NCBI GenBank assembly: GCA_020351875.1
Contig: CP070671.1
Location: forward strand, 2,630,011-2,667,665
Direction: 5' to 3'
Length of the DNA: 37,655 nucleotides
Source: Chromatiales bacterium
GTDB taxonomy: Bacteria; Pseudomonadota; Gammaproteobacteria; Steroidobacterales; GCA-2729495
Positions 32,448-37,655 of the stretch are shown here, in pieces. Positions within the stretch are counted from its first letter, which is position 1, and each line of letters starts with the position of its first letter. Under the pieces are notes generated by a model. It saw nothing but the letters and a program-made list of their open reading frames with translations. It searched no databases and had not been told where the DNA came from. The position numbers and the translations under genes were made by a program.

Positions 32448-33863
32448 TCAGGCCGCAGCGTTGATGATCTTGATCCGGGTGTAGGCCTCCAGGCCTTCTT
32501 CGCCGAACTCCACGCCGATACCCGAGCACTTGATGCCGCCGAAGGGCACGTGGGGCGCGATGTCCGCGTGCTTGTTGATGAAGACCGTACCCGCTTCCAG
32601 TTGTGATGCAATGGCGGCCGTCTGTTCCGCGTCCTGGCCCCACACCGACGCGTCCAGACCGAATTCCGTGCCGTTCGCGCTGGCCACGGCATCGTTCACG
32701 TCGGTATAACGAATAATCGGCAGCACCGGGCCGAACTGCTCTTCGTCCACCAGTCGCGTGCCGTCTTCTATGTCGGCCACAAAAGTCACCGGGTAGAAAT
32801 AGCCCGGCCCATCCGCAGCTTCGCCCCCGCACAGGATGCGCGCGCCGTGCGCTTTCGCATCCTCCACCAGTTCGATGACCTTCTGATACTGCCGCTCGTT
32901 CTGTAGCGGCCCGAGCAGGCTGCCTTCCGCCAGCCCGTCGCCCATCGGGATGTGCTCGTTGAAAGCCACCAGTGCATCGCAAACCCGGTCGTAGATGTCG
33001 TCGTGCACGTACAGCCGCTTGATCGCGCCGCAGGTCTGGCCGGAGTTGATCAGCGCGCCCCAGTAGAGCCCTTCTGCAATCTGCTCGGGATCCGCGTCCG
33101 GCAGAATGATCGCCGGGTCGTTGCCGCCGAGTTCCAGGGTCAGGGTCTTCAGCGTGTCCGCTGCACTGGCCATGACCTTCTTGCCGGTCGGGATCGAGCC
33201 GGTAAACACGATCTTCGCGATATCCGGGTGCTGGCTCAGCCTGGCACCCAGCGCGTCGCCGCCCGACACCACGTTCAGCACGCCTGGCGGCAGTGCAGTG
33301 TTCAGCAGTGCCACCATCCGCAGCGTACTGAGCGGCGTGAACGGCGAGGGCTTTATCACCACCGTGTTGCCGGTGCGGATCGCCGGCACGATGTGCCAGA
33401 TCGCGATCATCAGCGGCCAGTTCCACGGCGTGATGGAGCCGACCACGCCCACGGGTTCGCGGTGCAGTTCCACGCGCCGCTCGTCACTATCTTCCAGCAC
33501 CTTCACCGGCAAAGTCTGCGCAGCGGTATAGCCGGTCCAGCCAATGCAGCCCTGCAGTTCGAACTCGGCGCCGATGCCCTGCATCGGTTTGCCCTGTTCG
33601 CGGCTCAGCAGTTCGGCCAGCTCACCGGCATGTTCGCTCAGCACGCCGACCATCGCATTGCAGGCCTGGCTGCGCGTGGCGTCGTCCACAAGGCGCCAGC
33701 TCGCAAAGGCTTCGGCGGCTGCCGCGACGGCCTGGTCCAGTTGCGCGTCGGTGGCCTGCGGCGCGAGACCGACTACCTCGCCGGTGGACGGGTTCAGTAC
33801 CTCTGCAAATTGCTCGGCGCCGACGGGGGCGCCGGCGATGGTCATTGGGTATTCCTTCGCCAC
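32448..33863 (-). CDS. NAD-dependent aldehyde dehydrogenase
   Basis: A 471-residue aldehyde dehydrogenase with E244 (LELGGNDP) and catalytic C278 (SGQTCGA), N148 in PWNWP and K171. It resembles broad phenylacetaldehyde/betaine-aldehyde type enzymes more than the HpaE-like one at 4810. It is last in the minus-strand operon that begins with the acyl-CoA ligase, starting 14 bases after the Rieske beta stop, and ends one base from the convergent amine dehydrogenase light-chain stop. Oxidising the aldehyde released by the amine dehydrogenase, or one made by the Rieske system, is a sensible inference. Confidence 0.88.
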   Translation of the reverse strand: MAKEYPMTIAGAPVGAEQFAEVLNPSTGEVVGLAPQATDAQLDQAVAAAAEAFASWRLVDDATRSQACNAMVGVLSEHAGELAELLSREQGKPMQGIGAEFELQGCIGWTGYTAAQTLPVKVLEDSDERRVELHREPVGVVGSITPWNWPLMIAIWHIVPAIRTGNTVVIKPSPFTPLSTLRMVALLNTALPPGVLNVVSGGDALGARLSQHPDIAKIVFTGSIPTGKKVMASAADTLKTLTLELGGNDPAIILPDADPEQIAEGLYWGALINSGQTCGAIKRLYVHDDIYDRVCDALVAFNEHIPMGDGLAEGSLLGPLQNERQYQKVIELVEDAKAHGARILCGGEAADGPGYFYPVTFVADIEDGTRLVDEEQFGPVLPIIRYTDVNDAVASANGTEFGLDASVWGQDAEQTAAIASQLEAGTVFINKHADIAPHVPFGGIKCSGIGVEFGEEGLEAYTRIKIINAAA

Positions 33864-33877
33864 GGTAGTCCTTCCTG

Positions 33878-34381
33878 TTACAGGTAGATCACGATGCTGC
33901 CGAGTTCGGCGGAATCGCAGTTAAGCAGGTCCACGCGCTTGTGCCGGATGCGCAGGCCGTCGGGGGTGTTCACCAGGTCATGCGTGTAATGGCCCGCATA
34001 GAACGTGGTTTCCCCACGGTAGTAGATCGCCGCCTGGAAATTCGACTGCACCCGCCAGCCGTCGTCGGGCCCGCCGTCCGTCGCGTAGCGGATGTTGCCG
34101 ATCAGGTGCGAGCAGCGCACGTCGTAGTCCATGCTCGCGGCCCACTCGTCGCCAAAGTTGCGGCGACGAATCTCCATCAGCAGGCGGTCGTCGTAGAAGA
34201 TGGAAATCTCGGTCTCCGGGCTCTGCTGGTCGGGTGACACCGGCATCCAGTAGGTGCCGTCTTCGGTGTAGAGCTGGATCCACGCATCGAGGTCCACCCG
34301 GTCCAGGCAGTCTGCTTCCCGGTACAGGAACTCCTCGATGGTCGCGAGATCCGGCGCGGCGTGCTGTGCCTGGGCCGTCAT
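33878..34381 (-). CDS. Rieske non-haem iron oxygenase beta (small) subunit
   Basis: A 167-residue protein of the ring-hydroxylating dioxygenase small-subunit family (NTF2-like fold). The N-terminal IEEFLYREADCLDRVDLDAWIQLY followed by DGTYWMPV is characteristic, as is the later HKRVDLLNCD. It has no metal site and shapes the alpha3beta3 enzyme. The open frame reaches to 34711, but the real start is the ATG 34379-34381, which overlaps the alpha-subunit stop by four bases. Tight coupling with alpha supports joint assembly. Confidence 0.9.
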   Translation of the reverse strand: MTAQAQHAAPDLATIEEFLYREADCLDRVDLDAWIQLYTEDGTYWMPVSPDQQSPETEISIFYDDRLLMEIRRRNFGDEWAASMDYDVRCSHLIGNIRYATDGGPDDGWRVQSNFQAAIYYRGETTFYAGHYTHDLVNTPDGLRIRHKRVDLLNCDSAELGSIVIYL

Positions 34382-35691
34382 GCCGCCACCTCGTCGGTCA
34401 TGTACTCGAGCCAGGCCTGGATCTGGTTGCGGTATGACAGGTCGCTGGTCCCGAAAGACTTGCGTCGGCCGTCGCCCACAGCTTCCTCCCGGCCAAGCCC
34501 GCGGCTCGTGTCCACCCACACCTTGGCATCGGACACCAGGCCTTCCTGGATGCGGGTGTAGCAGTCCCAGTCGTCCGGTCCGACCATGGATGCATTGGAG
34601 TTGATCAGTCGCGAATACAGGATTGTGCGTTTCAGCATCTGTTCCGGCGCGCCCTTCAGCCGGAAATGCCACGATTCGATCATCGTCTTGTCCACCGCGA
34701 TGGGCCGGCACACGCGCACGGCCTGGATCGCATCCTTGGCCGTGAATGAAGGATAGAAAATCGTGTTGTGGCGGTTCTGGGACAGGATCTTCTTCGTCCG
34801 CTCTTCGCCGTAGGACTTCACCATCGCGTCCCAGTAGCCCGGCACTGCGCTGTAATCCGAGTGAATGCTCAGCTCGCCGCCCATGTACGCGTGGCCGTGG
34901 GGCAGCGCGGTGACCTGCATCTTGTCGAAGAATTCGTAGCTGGAGCCGAACGGAAAGATGATCTCGGCCTCGGGTGGGTACTCCGTGCCCTCCGGCTGCT
35001 CCGCGACATAGCGGCGCGCCGCGTTGCCGACGGACGCGTGGGCCACCATCGGGTGCATCGCGTCGTTCAGGTTCTCGACGAACATCTTCCAGTTGCAGTT
35101 GTGCAGGTAACGCAGCGGTGGCCCGGCGACCTCTACCTCACCCTCGGGTGCGCGGTCGGCAATGTTGTCCAGCGTCGCAGCCGCATCATCCAGGAACTCC
35201 GGCAACGGTGGCGCGTTCGGGTCCAGCGTCGCGAACACGAAACCCCGGTAGCTGTCGGCCTGCGCCACTGGCGCCAGCGAGAATCTCGGGTCCTTCATGT
35301 CGAAGGGCGTGTTGTCGTAACCTTTGCGCGCCGGCACGCCGGCCAGCCGGCCATCCAGCTTGTAGGTCCAGCCGTGGTAGGGGCAGCGGAAGCCCTTGCA
35401 GTTGCCCTGCGGCCGGCCGGTCAGCTTGGCGCCCTTGTGGGCGCAACGGTTGTGCAGCACGCGCACGTCGCCGTTCGTCTGGCGCACCATGATCACCGGT
35501 TCGCGGCCGATCTCGGTGGCGTAGAAGTCGCCCGCGTTTGGTACCTGGCTGTCGTGGCCGACGAAGATCCATGCCCTGGACCAGATGCGGTCCATCTCAA
35601 GGTCGAATACGTCGGGATTCACGTACAGGTCCCGGTGTACGCGATCTTCGCGCACCAGGTCCCTGATCTGTTGATTGTTGCGTTGGGTCAT
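34378..35691 (-). CDS. Rieske non-haem iron oxygenase alpha (large) subunit
   Basis: A 437-residue ring-hydroxylating oxygenase alpha subunit. The Rieske centre is C83-x-H85 (NRCAHKGAKL) and C103-x2-H106 (FRCPYHGW). The bridging aspartate and iron ligands appear in D210-x2-H213-x4-H218 (NDAMHPMVAH). Catalytic C-terminal domain complete. It starts at ATG 35691 with AGGAG six bases upstream; the longer open frame is not supported. It would dihydroxylate, or O/N-dealkylate, an aromatic acid or amine. No ferredoxin or reductase is encoded in the operon visible here, so the electron-transfer partner must be elsewhere. The beta subunit follows with overlapping codons. The substrate class cannot be fixed by eye. 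Confidence 0.92.
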   Translation of the reverse strand: MTQRNNQQIRDLVREDRVHRDLYVNPDVFDLEMDRIWSRAWIFVGHDSQVPNAGDFYATEIGREPVIMVRQTNGDVRVLHNRCAHKGAKLTGRPQGNCKGFRCPYHGWTYKLDGRLAGVPARKGYDNTPFDMKDPRFSLAPVAQADSYRGFVFATLDPNAPPLPEFLDDAAATLDNIADRAPEGEVEVAGPPLRYLHNCNWKMFVENLNDAMHPMVAHASVGNAARRYVAEQPEGTEYPPEAEIIFPFGSSYEFFDKMQVTALPHGHAYMGGELSIHSDYSAVPGYWDAMVKSYGEERTKKILSQNRHNTIFYPSFTAKDAIQAVRVCRPIAVDKTMIESWHFRLKGAPEQMLKRTILYSRLINSNASMVGPDDWDCYTRIQEGLVSDAKVWVDTSRGLGREEAVGDGRRKSFGTSDLSYRNQIQAWLEYMTDEVAA

Positions 35692-35722
35692 GCAGAACTC
35701 CTGGCTCAATCGACGTGCCTGA

Positions 35723-36466
35723 CTACAGCTGCAGCGCACCCAGGCTGGCGCCGCCGCAGACAAACAGGGTTTGCCCGGTGACCCAGTCATTGTCCGGGTC
35801 CAGGAAATACCAGGTGGCCTTGGCGACATCGGCCGCGGTGCCCAGGCGCCGGCGCGGCAGTGACGCCGCCAGCTTGTGCGCCTTGTCGCTGTCTTCCGGG
35901 ATCACGTCGGTGAACATGTCCGTGACCACCGGGCCCGGCGCAACCGCGTTCACGGTAATGCCTGCCGGGCCGAGTTCCATCGCCCAGGTGCGGGTCATCG
36001 CGATCATCGCCGCCTTGGTGCCGGCGTACACGGTGCGGGTTTCAAGGCCAACCACCGCGCGCGACGACATGTTCACGATGCGACCGAAGCCGCCCGCTTT
36101 CATCGCGGGCAGGAACGCCTGCGTCAGCGTGATGGCCGCGCCCAGGTGCAGGTCTGTCAGCTTGATCAGGTCGTCGCGGGTCACCGCTTCCACCAGCGCG
36201 GGCTGAATGATGCCGGCGTTGTTCACGAGGCTGGTGACGGTGTGGTCTTCGGCAATCTGCGCCGCGGTCTCTGCAGTGGCCACCGGGTCGGACAGGTCCA
36301 CCTCGTAAGAAAAGAGGCCTGCCGCTTCGCGCGGGGGCTTGCGGCGGGCCACGGACACCACCCGGTACCCGCGGCTCAAGAGATCTTCACAGATACCCCA
36401 GCCGATGCCGGCACTGCCGCCGGTCACGACTGCGGTGAGTGGGTCTTTGTCTCCAGGGTCAGGCAT
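35723..36466 (-). CDS. Short-chain dehydrogenase/reductase (SDR) 3
   Basis: A 247-residue classical SDR with TGGSAGIG, NNAGI, serine in MSSRAV, YAGTKAA and a C-terminal DNDWVTGQTLFVCGG, in which Cys replaces the usual Asp. It lies between the acyl-CoA ligase (stop five bases upstream) and the Rieske alpha gene (31 bases downstream), so a cis-diol dehydrogenase acting on the Rieske product is a natural inference, though it could also reduce or oxidise another intermediate. Confidence 0.86.
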   Translation of the reverse strand: MPDPGDKDPLTAVVTGGSAGIGWGICEDLLSRGYRVVSVARRKPPREAAGLFSYEVDLSDPVATAETAAQIAEDHTVTSLVNNAGIIQPALVEAVTRDDLIKLTDLHLGAAITLTQAFLPAMKAGGFGRIVNMSSRAVVGLETRTVYAGTKAAMIAMTRTWAMELGPAGITVNAVAPGPVVTDMFTDVIPEDSDKAHKLAASLPRRRLGTAADVAKATWYFLDPDNDWVTGQTLFVCGGASLGALQL

Positions 36467-36471
36467 CGCGA

Positions 36472-37655
36472 TCAGCCCTTCTTGTTATTGCCGCCAGCCC
36501 CGCCGGTGGCGGGCCGGCGCCGTTTCAGCGCCCGCAGATCATATACCTTGCCAGCCTCGACCAGCCCGGCACATAGCTTTTTGAGCTCGCCGCGCTGCAG
36601 TTTCTCCGACGAGGTCAGCGGCAACTCATCCGCAAAGGCGATGTAACCCGGCAGCTTGAAGTAGGCCAGCGCATCGCGGGTGGCCTCGAACAGGGCCCCC
36701 GCGCTGTCCGCCGTGGCGGTCACCCCGGCCGCCGGCACGATCAGCGCCATGACTTCCTCGCCGCGCAGCTCGTCGGGCACGGGCGCCACCGCGCAGCTCT
36801 TCACCGAGTCCAGTGCCAGCAGGGCACCTTCCACTTCCACGGCCGCGATGTTCTCGCCGCTGCGCCGCACGATGTTCTTGCTGCGGTCGACAAAAAACAT
36901 CGAGCCCTCCGCATCCTGGCGCACGATGTCCCCCGTGTGAAACCAGCCACCTTCCCAGGCCGCGGCCGTGGCATCCGGGTCTTTGAAATAACCGGAGAAG
37001 AAATTGCGCCGCGGGTCATCGCCGGCTGAGCGCACCAGCAACTCGCCGGGCGTGCCGATGTCACAGTCCTGGCCCGCGTCGTCCACGATCCGGTACTCCA
37101 TGAACGACGGTACCTTGCCGAAACAGCGTTCGTCGATGTGGCGCGGTTCGCGATTGGCTGCGATGCACGCACCGGCCCCGGTCTCGGTCATCGCCCAGCC
37201 CTCGATCAGCGGGAAGCCGAAACGTTCTTCGAACACCCGGTGATGTCGCGGGTCCACGCCGGCGCCGAAGCCGAAGCGCACCTGCTGGCTGAAATCCTCG
37301 TCGGCGCCGGGCTCGAGCTTCAGCAGTATGGCCGGCATCACGCCCAGGTAATGAATGATCGTCGCGCCGGACGCCCGCACTTCCTCCCACCAGGTCGACG
37401 GGTGAAAGCGGTCCAGCTGCACCAGGCAGCCGCCGCTCATGACCATGGCCATGAAGGAACAGGCCAGCGCATTCATGTGACTCAGCGGCAGCGGGGTGAT
37501 CAGCCGCTCGCCGTCCGGCGACATCGTGCACAGGCCGCCCTGGTCCATGTACCAGTGGCCCAGCGCGATGAAGTACTCGTTGGAGAGCAGGCAGCCCTTG
37601 GGCGTGCCGGTACTGCCGGACGTATAGACCACGGCCGCTTCGTCCCCGGGGTCTG
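36472..37655 (-). CDS. AMP-forming acyl-CoA synthetase (ligase), 5' end outside the window
   Basis: An ANL-superfamily ligase truncated by the window end: the reading frame continues open through base 37655, so residues before DPGDEAAVVYTSGSTGTPKG are missing. The visible part has the P-loop YTSGSTGTPKG, an EGWAMTETG adenylation motif, GGWFHTGD, then DRSKNIVRRSGENIAAVEVE, leading to the C-terminal lysine region SSEKLQRGELKKL. It activates a carboxylic acid as its CoA ester. Being first in the operon with SDR, Rieske alpha/beta and aldehyde dehydrogenase suggests an aromatic or alicyclic acid. A GTG inside the motif (37632) is not the start. Confidence 0.85.
   Translation of the reverse strand, partial: DPGDEAAVVYTSGSTGTPKGCLLSNEYFIALGHWYMDQGGLCTMSPDGERLITPLPLSHMNALACSFMAMVMSGGCLVQLDRFHPSTWWEEVRASGATIIHYLGVMPAILLKLEPGADEDFSQQVRFGFGAGVDPRHHRVFEERFGFPLIEGWAMTETGAGACIAANREPRHIDERCFGKVPSFMEYRIVDDAGQDCDIGTPGELLVRSAGDDPRRNFFSGYFKDPDATAAAWEGGWFHTGDIVRQDAEGSMFFVDRSKNIVRRSGENIAAVEVEGALLALDSVKSCAVAPVPDELRGEEVMALIVPAAGVTATADSAGALFEATRDALAYFKLPGYIAFADELPLTSSEKLQRGELKKLCAGLVEAGKVYDLRALKRRRPATGGAGGNNKKG

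Overview
This is a gene-dense, GC-rich window with no tRNA, rRNA, CRISPR array or transposase gene that I could find. It carries about 33 protein genes, nearly all of catabolic type: oxygenases, dehydrogenases, hydrolases and transporters. The Sphingomonad/Gammaproteobacteria-type TonB receptor, the periplasmic quinoprotein subunits, the secreted proteins and the GC level point to a Gram-negative proteobacterium, most likely an environmental gammaproteobacterium that degrades aromatic compounds. That placement is an inference; no taxonomic marker gene is present.

Layout. (1) 1-8.0 kb: a class III extradiol dioxygenase (HpaD-like, minus strand) is divergent from a forward operon of cytochrome P450, MFS transporter, glutamine-synthetase-like ligase, HpaE-like semialdehyde dehydrogenase, class I glutamine amidotransferase and a luciferase-like flavoprotein. 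(2) 8.0-15.6 kb: DUF1838 protein, two large subunits of molybdenum hydroxylases, a glutathione transferase and a phytanoyl-CoA-dioxygenase-like enzyme. The units here are separated by three copies of one inverted repeat built on GGGGACAGTTTACCTATTTC. (3) 15.6-20.6 kb: a lower-GC stretch with a tiny membrane peptide, a DUF1295 membrane protein and an unknown membrane-anchored protein, then a secreted cyclase-family hydrolase and a large secreted multidomain protein ending in a CXXCH motif. (4) 20.7-25.3 kb: a second luciferase-like flavoprotein, an FAH-family (HpaG-like) hydrolase, and an overlapping operon of acetoacetate-decarboxylase-family protein, MarR regulator and carbon-nitrogen hydrolase. 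(5) 25.4-30.7 kb: TonB receptor, a second MFS transporter paralogous to the first, and two short-chain dehydrogenases. (6) 30.7-32.4 kb: the heavy and light subunits of a tryptophan-tryptophylquinone (TTQ) aromatic amine dehydrogenase. (7) 32.4-37.7 kb, minus strand: acyl-CoA ligase (cut by the window end), SDR, Rieske oxygenase alpha and beta, aldehyde dehydrogenase.

How the parts may work together (inference). The amine dehydrogenase would turn arylethylamines into aldehydes in the periplasm, and aldehyde dehydrogenases would give arylacetates. HpaD-, HpaE- and HpaG-like enzymes would then handle a homoprotocatechuate-type meta-cleavage. The amine dopamine gives exactly homoprotocatechuate after these two oxidations. 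A near-identical inverted motif (ATCGTTTGGGnCCnAA) sits in the divergent promoter of the HpaD-like gene/P450 and, 22 kb away, in the divergent promoter of the FAH-family gene/decarboxylase-MarR operon, which ties the two loci into one probable regulon. A ligase-amidotransferase pair like AtdA1/AtdA2 of aniline dioxygenase systems, together with a Rieske alpha/beta pair, offers a second amine-related reading.

The most notable points are the shared operator, the amine dehydrogenase without its usual mauE/mauD neighbours and with Ser in place of a conserved Thr, and the inverted repeats. One repeat copy supplies symmetric Shine-Dalgarno sequences to two divergent genes.
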